Of a stretch of 64,000 nucleotides of DNA, positions 1-8,849 are shown piece after piece (within the stretch, counting starts at the first letter, position 1; the number at the start of each line of letters is the position of its first letter). Origin of the DNA: Aliiroseovarius sp. S1339 (GTDB lineage: Bacteria > Pseudomonadota > Alphaproteobacteria > Rhodobacterales > Rhodobacteraceae); the NCBI RefSeq assembly GCF_023195695.1, contig NZ_JALPQG010000008.1, positions 124,001 through 188,000 of the forward strand, in the 5' to 3' direction. A model generated the notes under the pieces. It did no database searches and had not been told where the DNA came from. It worked only from the letters and a program-made list of their open reading frames with translations. The translations under genes were made by a program, and so were the position numbers.

Positions 1-685
1 CAGCTTGAAGCACGCCGAAATAGTTATTCACGGTCAGCAGAGACTTCACGTCGTGTGTCAGCAGGTCGCGCGCCAGGTCTGCACCCGCCCTGACTTGAGC
101 AGACGAGGTGTTTTGGCAAATCAGCCGATGTTCGGACAGATCATCGAGTGTTTCGGGGGTGCCGTTCTTTTCCAGATAGGCAGGCGTTGCATAAAGGCGC
201 ATATGCACGTCCATCAGGCGCTTGCGGATCAGGTCGGCCTGGCTGGGCTCTTTCATGCGGATCGCGACGTCGGCTTCGCGCATCGGCAGGTCAAGCACAT
301 GCTCTTCCAGCATCAGGTCGATCTTCAGGTCGGGATATTTCTCGTAAAGCTTGGGCAGGCGCGGGGCCAACCACAGCGAGCCGAAGGCGGTGGTGGTGGT
401 AACGCGCAATTCGCCGAACACTTCTTCTTTGCTATCACGGATGCGCGCGACGGCGGCTTCGATCCGCTGATTGATCGATCGCGAGGCATCAAATAGCAAC
501 TCACCTTGTTCGGTGAGAATCAGTCCGCGAGCGTGGCGGTGGAAAAGCGTGGCATTCAGGCTTTCTTCCAGCGCTCGAATTTGTCGCGACACCGCAGACT
601 GTGACAAATGCAGCGCGTCACCCGCATGGGTCAACGACCCGGCATCAGCCACGGCATGAAATATTCTGAGCTTGTCCCAATCCAT
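1..685 (-). CDS. LysR-family transcriptional regulator (3' end outside window)
   Basis: DNA-binding regulator of the LysR family. Reading the minus strand from the ATG at 685-683 gives MDWDKLRIFHAVADAGSLTH, then a helix-turn-helix with the family pattern LHLSQSAVSRQIRALEESL at roughly residues 25-45. An effector-binding domain follows (ELRVTTTTAFGSLWLAPRLP near residue 95). The frame stays open to base 1, so about 228 residues are present and the C-terminal quarter lies outside the window. It is divergent from the 2-oxoacid:ferredoxin oxidoreductase at 853, across 167 bp, so it may regulate that gene and itself. Family assignment is firm; the target is inference. Confidence 0.9.
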   Translation of the reverse strand, partial: MDWDKLRIFHAVADAGSLTHAGDALHLSQSAVSRQIRALEESLNATLFHRHARGLILTEQGELLFDASRSINQRIEAAVARIRDSKEEVFGELRVTTTTAFGSLWLAPRLPKLYEKYPDLKIDLMLEEHVLDLPMREADVAIRMKEPSQADLIRKRLMDVHMRLYATPAYLEKNGTPETLDDLSEHRLICQNTSSAQVRAGADLARDLLTHDVKSLLTVNNYFGVLQA

Positions 686-781
686 GGCGAAAGAACCAGT
701 ATTTGTTAGCGCATAAAACTTGCACAGTGTTATCATCAGAACAGTGATGAGTGCCAGCACGGATTGTGATGTGAAATGATT

Positions 782-808
782 TGATAGGTCATAGGTTTTG
801 ACCTATCA
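782..808. promoter_or_regulatory. Perfect 9-bp inverted repeat, candidate operator
   Basis: TGATAGGTC (782-790) and its exact reverse complement GACCTATCA (800-808) flank a 9-nt spacer that carries a further ATAGGT copy (791-796). The repeat ends 44 bp before the ATG at 853 and lies in the divergent LysR/oxidoreductase intergenic region, so it is a plausible binding site for the LysR protein or another dimeric regulator. A second weaker inverted repeat, TCATCA/TGATGA, is at 733-750. Function is inferred from symmetry and position only. Confidence 0.5.
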
Positions 809-852
809 TTCTCTCAATCCAGTTATCACTCTAACGTATTGGGAGGTGCGTC

Positions 853-3800
853 ATGGGCAAGCCAGACATCACTCTGAACGACCGATTTGATCTGACCAAG
901 CAGCAGGTGCTGTTGAATGGCACGCAAGCCTTGGTGCGCCTGATGCTGATGCAGAAGGAACGCGACCGGGCGGCCGGACTGAACACGGCGGGGTATGTCA
1001 CGGGGTATCGTGGCTCGCCCCTGGGGGCTGTGGATCTTTGGATGGGGCGTTCCAAAAAGGTGTTGGAACCCAACGACATCAAATTCCATCCCGGTCTGAA
1101 TGAAGATCTGGCCGCGACCGCGCTGTGGGGCAGCCAGCAGGCTGAACTGCGCGGCGAGGGCACGCATGATGGCGTGTTTGGCCTGTGGTATGGCAAGGGG
1201 CCGGGCGTGGACCGCACCGGTGACGTGATGCGCCATGCCAATATGGCCGGCACCAGCCCGCATGGTGGCGTGCTGATGGCGATGGGCGATGATCACACCG
1301 GCGAAAGCTCGACCGTGTTGCACCAGTCTGACTGGGCGATGGTGGATGCCTATATCCCGGTTCTCAGCCCGGCGGGTGTGCAGGAAATTTTGGATTACGG
1401 CATCTATGGTTATGGCCTCAGCCGTTTTGCGGGCGTTTGGGCGGGTCTGAAGGTAATGAAAGACACGGTCGAGGCGACCTCGGTCGTCGATGGCGATCCA
1501 AACCGGATGCAGCTTGTCACACCTGATTTCGACATGCCGGATGGCGGGTTGAACATTCGTTTGGCTGACCAGCCGGTGCCGCAAGAAGCGCGGATGATCG
1601 ACTATAAACGCTTCGCCGCCGAGGCTTATGCCCGCGCCAACCGGATTGACCAGCGCAAGTGGGGCAAACCCGGGGCCAAGATTGGGTTCGTGGCGGCTGG
1701 CAAGAACTGGCTGGATCTCGTGCATGCGATGGGCCTTCTGGGCATCGACGAAGCCGAGGCCGAACGCCTGGGCCTGACCACCTACAAGGTCGGCCAAACC
1801 TTCCCGCTGGATATGGAAAGCTTCCACGAATGGGCCGAGGGGCTGGACCTGATCGTGGTGGTCGAAGAAAAGCGCAAGCTGATGGAAGTGCAGATCAAGG
1901 AAGCGATCTTTGACGACCGCGACGGTCGGCGCGTCTATGGCTGGCACAAGGGCGACACGTGGGAAAACGGCCGCCGGTTGGAGCTTTTCCCGACCCGCTA
2001 TGCGTTGGACCCGATCATGATTGCCGAGAAAATCGGAGACATCTTGATTGAAGAGGGGCGCGGGACCGAATCCGTGAAGGCGGGCCTGACAATGTTGGCC
2101 GAGGCGAAAGGCGCGGACAATGCGCCCAATATCGCGGCACGCTTGCCGTTTTTCTGTTCGGGCTGCCCACACAATACTTCAACCAAACTGCCGGATGGGT
2201 CGCGCGCCTACGCGGGTATTGGCTGTCACTATATGGTGCAGTGGATGGATCGCGATACCGTCGGGTTCACCCAGATGGGCGGCGAGGGTGCCAACTGGAT
2301 TGGCGAGGCACCGTTTTCGAAAACCGGGCATGTGTTCCAGAACCTGGGCGACGGAACCTATAACCATTCGGGCAATCTGGCGATCCGGGCGGCATTGGCG
2401 TCGGATGCCAACATTACCTACAAGATCCTTTACAACGATGCGGTCGCGATGACGGGCGGGCAGACCAACGAAGGTGGCTTGGACGCAGAGCGTATCGCGC
2501 GTGAGGTGCAGGCGATGGGCGTGAAGCACATCTTCCTTGTCTATGACGACAAAGAGGATGTGGACCTGTCAGCCTTCCCTAAGGGACTGTCGCACCACAC
2601 CCGTGACGAGTTGTTGACAGTTGAAAAGAAATGTCGCGATATCAAGGGTGTCTCGGTCATTCTTTACATCCAAACCTGCGCGGCAGAGAAACGCCGTCGC
2701 CGCAAGCGCGGGCAATTCCCTGACCCGGATAAACGTGTGTTCATCAACACCGACGTCTGCGAGGGCTGCGGCGATTGCGGGGTGCAGTCGAACTGTGTCT
2801 CGATCGTGCCAGTGGAAACCGAGCTGGGCCGCAAACGCGCCATTGACCAATCCAGTTGCAACAAGGACTTCAGCTGTGTGAACGGCTTCTGCCCCAGCTT
2901 CGTGACCGTCGAAGGGGCCAAGCTGAAGAAATCGGCGACCGCCGAGGTGGACATTCCTGATCTGCCAGCGCCAGCGCTTCCCGCCATTGACGGCACCTTT
3001 AACACGGTGATCACCGGCGTTGGTGGCACAGGCGTCGTGACCATCGGCGCCATCATGGCGCAGGCGGCCCATATCGACGGCAAGGGCGTCGGCATGATGG
3101 AGATGGCAGGCCTTGCCCAGAAGGGCGGGGCTGTCACAGTTCATTTGCGCCTTGCCAACGCACCGGAAGACATCTCGGCCATTCGCGTGGCAACGGGGGA
3201 ATGTGATGCGCTGATCGGCTGCGATCTGGTGGTGTCGGCTTCGTCCACTACCTTGGGTCTGACCAAAACCGGACGCACCGGGGCCGTCGTAGACAGCCAC
3301 GAAACCGTGACGGGCGAGTTCACCCGCAACACCGATTTCGCCATTCCGGGCGACCGTCTGCAATTGTCGCTTGAAGCGCGGCTGCGCGACCGTCTGTCGA
3401 TGTTCGACGCGACCGAGCTGGCGCGGGTGCTGATGGGGGACAACATCTTTTCGAACATGATGGTGCTGGGGGCCAGCTGGCAGGCGGGCATCGTGCCGCT
3501 GACCCACGATGCGCTGATGTATGCCATCGAGTTGAATGGTCAGGCGATCGACCGCAACAAGCACGCTTTTGAGCTGGGTCGTTGGGCCGTTCTGCACCCG
3601 GAAGAAGCCGAGAAGATGGTTGTCGGTGAGGTGGTTGAAAAGCCCAAGACGCTGGCCGAGATCATCGACTTCCGTGCAAATCAACTGGTCACCTATCAGA
3701 ACAAGCGGCTGGCGAAACGCTATCGCGCCTTTGTCGATCAGATGCCCGACGCGTTGAAAGAGCCGGTGGCGAAAAGCTATCACAAGCTCTTGGCGTATAA

Positions 3801-4269
3801 GGATGAATATGAGGTCGCGCGCATGTTATGCGACACCCGTGCCAAGGCCGAGGCCGAGTTCGACGGCGATCTGAAGCTGACCTATCACCTCGCCCCGCCG
3901 ATCCTGAGTGGGACGGACGCCAACGGACGGCCCAAGAAACGTGGCTTTGGAAGCTGGTTTGAGAAGTCGGCCCCATGGCTGGCCAAGATGAAGAGCCTTC
4001 GCGGCACGCCGCTTGATCCCTTCGGCCGATCCGAGGAGCGCTGCACGGAACGTGCGCTCATTTCGGAATTTGAGGCCGACATGAAAACCGTTCTGGCAGG
4101 GCTGACCGACGACAATCTGTCCGTTGCGCGCGACTTGGCAGAGCTTCCCTTGTCGATCCGCGGCTTTGGTCCGGTGAAAGAGGCGAATGTCGAAAAGGCG
4201 GCTGCACGTCGGGCAGAGCTTTTGGCTCAGTTCAGCGGGCAAGCACCGCTGGTGCAGGCTGCCGAATAA
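853..4269 (+). CDS. Indolepyruvate:ferredoxin oxidoreductase family protein (fused 2-oxoacid oxidoreductase)
   Basis: Single-chain 2-oxoacid:ferredoxin oxidoreductase (1138 aa) expected to decarboxylate an aryl or branched 2-oxoacid to its acyl-CoA with reduction of ferredoxin. In order it shows an N-terminal pyruvate-oxidoreductase-like domain ([11 protein letters not shown] near residue 50), a thiamine diphosphate domain ([11 protein letters not shown] near 435, [13 protein letters not shown] near 476), a cysteine-rich Fe-S segment ([13 protein letters not shown] near 634, then CVNGFCPSF near 675) and a gamma-type catalytic domain ([16 protein letters not shown] near 720). This is the IorA-IorB fusion common in Rhodobacteraceae and linked to amino acid catabolism. 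RBS GGGAGG lies at 841-846. Substrate is not deducible from sequence. Confidence 0.9.
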   Translation: MGKPDITLNDRFDLTKQQVLLNGTQALVRLMLMQKERDRAAGLNTAGYVTGYRGSPLGAVDLWMGRSKKVLEPNDIKFHPGLNEDLAATALWGSQQAELRGEGTHDGVFGLWYGKGPGVDRTGDVMRHANMAGTSPHGGVLMAMGDDHTGESSTVLHQSDWAMVDAYIPVLSPAGVQEILDYGIYGYGLSRFAGVWAGLKVMKDTVEATSVVDGDPNRMQLVTPDFDMPDGGLNIRLADQPVPQEARMIDYKRFAAEAYARANRIDQRKWGKPGAKIGFVAAGKNWLDLVHAMGLLGIDEAEAERLGLTTYKVGQTFPLDMESFHEWAEGLDLIVVVEEKRKLMEVQIKEAIFDDRDGRRVYGWHKGDTWENGRRLELFPTRYALDPIMIAEKIGDILIEEGRGTESVKAGLTMLAEAKGADNAPNIAARLPFFCSGCPHNTSTKLPDGSRAYAGIGCHYMVQWMDRDTVGFTQMGGEGANWIGEAPFSKTGHVFQNLGDGTYNHSGNLAIRAALASDANITYKILYNDAVAMTGGQTNEGGLDAERIAREVQAMGVKHIFLVYDDKEDVDLSAFPKGLSHHTRDELLTVEKKCRDIKGVSVILYIQTCAAEKRRRRKRGQFPDPDKRVFINTDVCEGCGDCGVQSNCVSIVPVETELGRKRAIDQSSCNKDFSCVNGFCPSFVTVEGAKLKKSATAEVDIPDLPAPALPAIDGTFNTVITGVGGTGVVTIGAIMAQAAHIDGKGVGMMEMAGLAQKGGAVTVHLRLANAPEDISAIRVATGECDALIGCDLVVSASSTTLGLTKTGRTGAVVDSHETVTGEFTRNTDFAIPGDRLQLSLEARLRDRLSMFDATELARVLMGDNIFSNMMVLGASWQAGIVPLTHDALMYAIELNGQAIDRNKHAFELGRWAVLHPEEAEKMVVGEVVEKPKTLAEIIDFRANQLVTYQNKRLAKRYRAFVDQMPDALKEPVAKSYHKLLAYKDEYEVARMLCDTRAKAEAEFDGDLKLTYHLAPPILSGTDANGRPKKRGFGSWFEKSAPWLAKMKSLRGTPLDPFGRSEERCTERALISEFEADMKTVLAGLTDDNLSVARDLAELPLSIRGFGPVKEANVEKAAARRAELLAQFSGQAPLVQAAE

Positions 4270-4274
4270 GGATT

Positions 4275-4307
4275 GCGCCGCCGCTGGCCCAAGCCATGCG
4301 GCGACGC
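4275..4307 (+). terminator. Hairpin after the oxidoreductase gene, weak terminator candidate
   Basis: GCGCCGCCGC (4275-4284) can pair with GCGGCGACGC (4298-4307) with one mismatch, five bases past the stop at 4269. No T-run follows, so it may be only an RNA-stabilising hairpin. Confidence 0.3.
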
Positions 4308-4417
4308 GACACCTGCTTGATGGGCGGATTTTCAACCCAAGCCCATTTCCACAATGGATTTCCGTCGCGAACAGACATATGCCTTGTGCAAAGGCAACAC
4401 GGACGGGACCAAAGACA

Positions 4418-5230
4418 ATGGCAGTAGGTATTTTCGATTCAGGTCTGGGTGGGCTGACGGTGCTGGACGCTGTCACCAAGCGACTGCCCGATGTTGATTT
4501 CGTCTACTACGCTGACAGCAAGCATGCGCCTTATGGTGTGCGCGACGCCGATGACATCTATAATCTGACGACCACCGCCGTTCAGGCTTTGTGGGATCAG
4601 GGCTGCGATCTGGTGATCCTTGCGTGCAACACGGCCTCGGCGGCAGCGCTGCGCCGGATGCAGGAAAGCTGGGTTCCCGGCGACAAGCGTGTGCTGGGCG
4701 TTTTTGTGCCGTTGATCGAGGCGATGACAGAACGGAACTGGGGCGACAACTCGCCGCCGCGCGAAGTGGCGGTGAAACATGTGGCGCTGTTTGCCACGCC
4801 CGCCACCGTGTCCAGCCGTGCGTTCCAGCGTGAACTGGCTTTCCGGGCGATCGGCGTGGATGTGGAAGCGCAAGCCTGCGGTGGTGTCGTCGATGCGATT
4901 GAAGAGGGCGACATGATCCTGGCCGAAGCGCTTGTGCGCAGCCATGTGGACGCCTTGAAACGCAAGATGCCAAAGCCCGAGGCCGCGATCCTTGGCTGCA
5001 CCCATTACCCGCTGATGGAGCAAGTGTTCCAAGACGCGCTGGGCAAGGACGTGCAGGTTTACAGCCAAGCCAATCTGGTGGCCGAAAGCCTTGCCGACTA
5101 TCTTGGCCGTCACCCCGAAATGTTGGGCGCGGGCGCGGGGTCGAAGTTCCTGACCACCGGCGACCCTGACCGGGTGTCCGACCGTGCCACCCAGTTTCTG
5201 CGACGAAAGATCACGTTCGACGCGGCCTGA
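4418..5230 (+). CDS. murI: Glutamate racemase
   Basis: Cytoplasmic cofactor-independent racemase converting L- to D-glutamate for peptidoglycan. The start at 4418 gives [19 protein letters not shown], the usual N-terminus; the frame is open further upstream but that part has no family match. Catalytic cysteines are visible in LACNTAS (Cys70) and LGCTHYPL (Cys194), with the DSG motif at residues 7-9. The length of 270 aa is normal. It is followed 54 bp later by argC on the same strand. No strong Shine-Dalgarno is visible before 4418, and an in-frame ATG at 4379 is a less likely alternative. Confidence 0.95.
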   Translation: MAVGIFDSGLGGLTVLDAVTKRLPDVDFVYYADSKHAPYGVRDADDIYNLTTTAVQALWDQGCDLVILACNTASAAALRRMQESWVPGDKRVLGVFVPLIEAMTERNWGDNSPPREVAVKHVALFATPATVSSRAFQRELAFRAIGVDVEAQACGGVVDAIEEGDMILAEALVRSHVDALKRKMPKPEAAILGCTHYPLMEQVFQDALGKDVQVYSQANLVAESLADYLGRHPEMLGAGAGSKFLTTGDPDRVSDRATQFLRRKITFDAA

Positions 5231-5284
5231 TTGAAGCGGGCCGACAAAACCACTACATCTTTCGCGAAGTCTCAGGAGGTCATG

Positions 5285-6313
5285 ATGACCCACAAAATCG
5301 CCATTCTTGGTGCGTCCGGCTATACCGGCGCTGAACTTGTCAGGTTGATCGCAACCCATCCGACGATGGAAATCGTCGCCCTGTCTGCCGACCGCAAGGC
5401 GGGGATGGAGATGGCAGATGTCTATCCGCAGCTGCGCCACCTCGATCTGCCCAAGCTGGTCAAGATGGATCAGATCGACTTTGCGGATGTTGACCTGGCC
5501 TTCGCGGCCCTGCCGCATGGGCTTAGCCAAGCGCTGGTGCGTGATCTGCCCAAGTCGGTGAAGGTCGTGGACCTTGGTGCCGATTTCCGGCTTCGCGACC
5601 CCGCGGACTATGAGAAATGGTATGGCGCGCCGCATGTGGCGACCGAGCTTCAGAAAGAAGCGGTCTATGGGCTGACCGAGTTCTACCGCGACGACATCAC
5701 ATCTGCGCGATTGGTGGCCGGCACCGGCTGCAACGCGGCGACGGTGCAATACGCGCTTCGCCCGTTGATTTCAGCGGGCCTGATCGACCTTGACCGGATC
5801 ATCTGTGATCTGAAGAACGGGGTGTCCGGGGCCGGGCGGTCTTTGAAGGAAAACATGCTGTTTGCTGAACGTTCGACCGATGTGCAGGGCTATGCGCAGG
5901 GTGGCACGCACCGGCATCTGGGCGAGTTCGATCAGGAGTTTTCGCTGCTGGCGGGCCGTCCGGTTCAGATTATGTTCACGCCGCACCTTGTGCCGGTGAA
6001 CCGCGGCATTCTGGCCGATTGCTATGTCGACGGGGATGCGGACAAGATCCACGCAGCCTTGGTTGAGCAATATCAAGACGAACCGTTCGTGACTGTGCTA
6101 CCCAAGGGCCAATTGCCCGGTATGGGGCACGTCATGGGGTCGAACCAATGCCATCTGGGCGTTGTAGGCGACCGCGTTCCGGGGCGTGCTTTGGTGGTGT
6201 CGGCGTTGGACAATCTATGCAAAGGATCGTCCGGTCAGGCGATGCAAAATGCCAACCTCATGTTGGGCGAGGATGAGACGACGGGGCTGATGATGCCCCC
6301 GGTCTTTCCATAA
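5285..6313 (+). CDS. argC: N-acetyl-gamma-glutamyl-phosphate reductase
   Basis: Third step of arginine biosynthesis: NADPH-dependent reduction of N-acetylglutamyl phosphate to the semialdehyde. The N-terminal dinucleotide-binding motif [15 protein letters not shown] is at residues 7-21 and the catalytic cysteine is in [11 protein letters not shown] (Cys149). The length of 342 aa matches the long ArgC type. Two ATGs (5282, 5285) follow the strong RBS AGGAGGT at 5274-5280; the second has the better spacing and gives [12 protein letters not shown]. The gene is separated from ccmE by only 21 bp. Confidence 0.95.
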   Translation: MTHKIAILGASGYTGAELVRLIATHPTMEIVALSADRKAGMEMADVYPQLRHLDLPKLVKMDQIDFADVDLAFAALPHGLSQALVRDLPKSVKVVDLGADFRLRDPADYEKWYGAPHVATELQKEAVYGLTEFYRDDITSARLVAGTGCNAATVQYALRPLISAGLIDLDRIICDLKNGVSGAGRSLKENMLFAERSTDVQGYAQGGTHRHLGEFDQEFSLLAGRPVQIMFTPHLVPVNRGILADCYVDGDADKIHAALVEQYQDEPFVTVLPKGQLPGMGHVMGSNQCHLGVVGDRVPGRALVVSALDNLCKGSSGQAMQNANLMLGEDETTGLMMPPVFP

Positions 6314-6334
6314 GTCTTTGAAAAGGAGCCGACC

Positions 6335-6787
6335 ATGGCCGGTTTGAAAAGTCTGAAGAAAACACGACGAATCCAGATCATTGTTCTGGCATTCGTGGCG
6401 CTCGGGATCTCCACCGGGTTGATCGGCTATGCGCTGAAAGACGGGATCAACTATTACCGGTCCCCGACCGAAGTTCTGGCCGAACCGCCCAGCGAAAACG
6501 AGGTGTTTCGCATGGGTGGTCTGGTGTCAGACGGCACACTTGTGCGTGGTCAAAGCGAAACGGTGACCTTTTCCGTCACCGACGGTGGGGCGGTTGTGCC
6601 GGTCAGCTACACTGGCGTGTTGCCTGATCTGTTTGGTGAAAACCAAGGCATGATCGGCACTGGAAGCTATGTAAACGGCACATTCCAAGCCACGGAAATC
6701 CTTGCCAAACACGACGAAGATTATATGCCGAAAGAGGTTATCGACAGCCTCAAGGAAACCGGTGTCTACGTCGAGCCGACCTCCTGA
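6335..6787 (+). CDS. ccmE: Cytochrome c maturation protein CcmE (haem chaperone)
   Basis: Membrane-anchored periplasmic haem chaperone that binds haem covalently and passes it to CcmF/CcmH in system I cytochrome c maturation. It shows a basic N-terminus, one membrane segment (about 13-33) and an OB-fold domain. The haem-attaching histidine is His126 in AKHDEDYMPKEV, matching the family HDExYxP motif. The length of 150 aa is typical. RBS AAGGAG precedes the ATG. CcmF and CcmH lie 2 kb downstream, with a lysis-like gene group between them. Confidence 0.96.
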   Translation: MAGLKSLKKTRRIQIIVLAFVALGISTGLIGYALKDGINYYRSPTEVLAEPPSENEVFRMGGLVSDGTLVRGQSETVTFSVTDGGAVVPVSYTGVLPDLFGENQGMIGTGSYVNGTFQATEILAKHDEDYMPKEVIDSLKETGVYVEPTS

Positions 6788-6795
6788 TTTGAGGT

Positions 6796-6813
6796 TTCTT
6801 AACGCTTCTTAAC
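6796..6813 (+). promoter_or_regulatory. TTCTTAAC direct repeat, possible CtrA-type site
   Basis: TTCTTAAC occurs twice (6796-6803 and 6806-6813) with a 10-bp period, giving TTAA-N6-TTAACC. The alphaproteobacterial CtrA consensus is TTAA-N7-TTAA, so spacing is one base short. It lies 42 bp upstream of the endolysin gene. GTA genes of Rhodobacter capsulatus are known to depend on CtrA, which makes the position suggestive, but binding is inference. Confidence 0.35.
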
Positions 6814-6854
6814 CAGCCTTACCCCCATGTTTGACATGCGGGGTATAGGCGCAA

Positions 6855-7466
6855 ATGAAAAGCGTTGAAGAAATAGCGACCGAGATTGTCGCTCGCGAGG
6901 GTGGCTATGTAAACGACCCGGACGATCCGGGTGGCGCGACCAAATACGGCGTGACGATCCACACCATGCGGCACCTTGGGCTGGATCTGGATCGCGACGG
7001 GCAGGTGACATCGAAGGATGTCAAAGCCCTGACCCGTGATCAGGCCCGCGACATCTTCCTGAAGCATTATTTCCAGAAACCCCGACTGGCGGAGCTTCCG
7101 CGCCCGCTGCAGGCCTCCGTGTTCGATATGTATGTGAATGCGGGCGGCAATGCCGTGCGTGTGCTGCAAAAGCTGTTCATCAAAATGGGGTATGAGCTGG
7201 CGGTCGATGGCGCGCTTGGCCCGAAAACCCTTGGCGTGGCGCGCGCCGCGATGAAGGTAGCACCCGACCATCTGGTGGATGCCTACGGGATTGAACGGCG
7301 CAACTATTACTATCGGCTGGCGGACCGCCGCCCAACATCTCGCAAATACGCCAAACGCCGCGATGGTGGAAAGGGCGGATGGATCACCCGCGCTGAAACC
7401 TTCTTGTCCGAAAAATACCACTTCTCAGATCAGGATCACCGCAGAAGGATCGCAGCATGGGCTTGA
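6855..7466 (+). CDS. GH108-family N-acetylmuramidase (holin-associated endolysin, GTA-lysis type)
   Basis: Peptidoglycan hydrolase of glycoside hydrolase family 108 with a C-terminal peptidoglycan-binding-3-type domain. The catalytic glutamate is in REGGYVNDPDDPGGATKYG (Glu15); the second half has LPRPLQASVFDMYVNAG and a cell-wall-binding region around 95-160. No signal peptide is seen, so export would need the holin whose gene overlaps by 10 bases. In Rhodobacter capsulatus a homologous endolysin/holin pair releases gene transfer agents. No phage structural genes are nearby. There is no obvious Shine-Dalgarno before the ATG. The enzyme family is firm; a GTA role is inference. Confidence 0.88.
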   Translation: MKSVEEIATEIVAREGGYVNDPDDPGGATKYGVTIHTMRHLGLDLDRDGQVTSKDVKALTRDQARDIFLKHYFQKPRLAELPRPLQASVFDMYVNAGGNAVRVLQKLFIKMGYELAVDGALGPKTLGVARAAMKVAPDHLVDAYGIERRNYYYRLADRRPTSRKYAKRRDGGKGGWITRAETFLSEKYHFSDQDHRRRIAAWA

Positions 7467-8047
7467 TTGGCAATGTTTTCAATATCCTGTTCGGGCGCGG
7501 CGGCAACGTTATCCGCGAAACCGCAGAAGTGTTTCGCGAAAACACCGAGGCCGCGTCTGGCCGCGCGACCGACGTCCAGATGGCCGCGATCGACGCCTTC
7601 CGGGCCGAATTCAACGCCGCCCAAGGCGGGCGATTCAATCGTTTCATGGATGGTCTGAACCGGGTGCCTCGTCCTGCGCTCGCGTTGTCGACGCTTGGTC
7701 TTTTTGCCGCAGCGATGGTCAGCCCCGACTGGTTTGCGGCGCGAATGCACGGCATCGCGATGGTTCCCGAGCCTCTTTGGTGGCTCATGGGAGTGGTGGT
7801 CAGCTTCTATTTTGGCGCGCGCCACCAGATCAAAGGGCAAGAGTTCCAGCGCGCAATTGCGACAGCCTTGTCGCGGGAAAACGAGTTGTCAAAGGCGTCG
7901 TCCAGCCGACCCAAACCGCCTTCTGTCTTCAAGCCTGCGCCCTCAACGAGTTCAACGCCCAACAGCCCGCAGCGGGTGCAGGATGGCGTCAACATCTCGG
8001 ATAATGCCGCTCTGGCCGATTGGCAGGAGGCACAGCGTGGCGGGTGA
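7457..8047 (+). CDS. Holin family protein (3TM GTA-holin type)
   Basis: Predicted holin (196 aa) permeabilising the cytoplasmic membrane so that the adjacent muramidase reaches the wall. A hydrophobic N-terminal stretch (MGLIGNVFNILFG) is followed by an amphipathic region, two clear membrane segments (about 73-89 and 106-121) and a hydrophilic, Ser/Pro-rich tail. The ATG at 7457 lies inside the last codons of the endolysin gene, so the two are translationally coupled. The same pair is known in Rhodobacterales as GTA-release genes. The assignment rests on topology, coupling and resemblance to that family. Confidence 0.82.
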   Translation: MGLIGNVFNILFGRGGNVIRETAEVFRENTEAASGRATDVQMAAIDAFRAEFNAAQGGRFNRFMDGLNRVPRPALALSTLGLFAAAMVSPDWFAARMHGIAMVPEPLWWLMGVVVSFYFGARHQIKGQEFQRAIATALSRENELSKASSSRPKPPSVFKPAPSTSSTPNSPQRVQDGVNISDNAALADWQEAQRGG

Positions 8048-8225
8048 GGTGATCCTGAAACTTGTCGCAGAACACGGGCCTTGGGTGTTGTTGGTTTTCT
8101 ATCTGCTCTACCGAGATTTTCAAAAAGATCAGGCAACGCGGGCGGTGTTGGACAAGAACACCTCTATTTTGATCGAGATCACGACGATCATCCGCGAACG
8201 CCTGCCCGCAGGTGGGGGGCGATGA
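8037..8225 (+). CDS. 62-residue single-TM peptide, BhlA/UviB holin-like candidate
   Basis: Small protein starting at GTG 8037, supported by AGGAGG at 8025-8030 with a 6-nt spacing; its start overlaps the holin stop by 11 bases. One hydrophobic helix (GPWVLLVFYLLYRDF, about 14-28) is followed by a charged helix (KDQATRAVLDKNTSILIEI) and a basic, Gly-rich tail. This resembles BhlA/UviB holin-like peptides, which have a short N-terminus, one membrane helix containing G-P-aromatic and LLF/Y, then a charged coiled tail. It could be a second holin, an antiholin or an accessory membrane peptide. It is a real gene by RBS and coupling; function is inferred. Confidence 0.65.
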   Translation: MAGEVILKLVAEHGPWVLLVFYLLYRDFQKDQATRAVLDKNTSILIEITTIIRERLPAGGGR

Positions 8226-8359
8226 TCAGGGCGGTTTGGCGACTTAGAAACTGGGTTTGGACCGTTGTGGTCGGATCTCGGTTTCAGAAATCTATTGAAC
8301 AAAACCAACATGCAGCAGCCGAACTGGATGCTGTTGTGCGAGAGGTCTTGCAGAAATGA
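8222..8359 (+). CDS. 45-residue peptide of unknown function
   Basis: The reading frame begins with the ATGA overlap at 8222 (stop of the preceding gene 8223-8225) and ends in another ATGA overlap with the next gene at 8356, so it is embedded in a run of coupled genes. The product MIRAVWRLRNWVWTVVVGSR has a basic-aromatic, membrane-seeking N-terminus, followed by an amphipathic helix (IEQNQHAAAELDAVVREVL). I recognise no family. Support is its unbroken coupling and sensible composition; without a homologue search it remains a candidate small protein, possibly a partner of the holin-like peptides. Confidence 0.5.
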   Translation: MIRAVWRLRNWVWTVVVGSRFQKSIEQNQHAAAELDAVVREVLQK

Positions 8360-8778
8360 AACAGGCGTTCGGTTTAATGATGTGCCTCGCGGTGCTGTTG
8401 CAGCTTGGCTACCGCGTGGCGGGCTATGACGCGATGTATCAGATCGGATACGGGGCAATCACCCTGATGGGGTTGATGATCTCGCTGACCTTCTTGTGGC
8501 TGTACGTGCAGCGCGCGACCCCGCTGGCACTGGGCATGGCCTATAGTTGGTCGGGGGCAAGTCTGGTGCTGGGCTGGTGGTGGATTTTCGCTTTGATGGG
8601 CGAGCCGCCATTTATGGAGCAAAACTCCGCGCATCTTATCCCGCTGTCGCTTTATCTTTCAGGCGCTTTGCTTCACTTCAGCGTGATCCATCGGTCGTTC
8701 GGATGTCATGGTATGACGTTCCTGTGGCCGGTGCTGGGGGCCGTGATCTTGTCGACGGTCATTTTTATGGCCGTTTAA
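8356..8778 (+). CDS. Hypothetical multi-pass membrane protein
   Basis: 140-residue very hydrophobic protein with four or five predicted membrane helices (about 4-20, 31-51, 60-80, 94-111, 121-138) and very short loops. Trp-rich GWWWIFALMGEPPF lies near residues 73-86. I recognise no domain. It starts in an ATGA overlap with the 45-residue gene and ends 71 bp before ccmF. It could belong to the lysis-like group upstream or to cytochrome maturation downstream; the sequence does not decide. Confidence 0.75.
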   Translation: MKQAFGLMMCLAVLLQLGYRVAGYDAMYQIGYGAITLMGLMISLTFLWLYVQRATPLALGMAYSWSGASLVLGWWWIFALMGEPPFMEQNSAHLIPLSLYLSGALLHFSVIHRSFGCHGMTFLWPVLGAVILSTVIFMAV

Positions 8779-8849
8779 TGCCCACAAACCCGTGACCAGA
8801 CGCCGCAGAGGGCTAGGCCCCGCCCGCGACTCCCTTTATGGTCGCTGAC

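Noticed and set aside
826-2172. Long open frame of 448 codons antisense to the oxidoreductase gene
   Set aside because: It has no RBS or recognisable domain, is rich in His/Arg/Gln as expected for the complement of a GC-rich coding strand, and overlaps a gene with clear motifs.
4439-5749. Long minus-strand frame opposite murI and argC
   Set aside because: Composition (His, Arg, Gln, Val rich) is that of a shadow frame; both plus-strand genes have catalytic motifs.
6855-8225. Prophage remnant
   Set aside because: Only lysis-type genes are present; there is no integrase, capsid, portal, terminase, tail or att-like repeat, and flanking genes are an intact ccm cluster.
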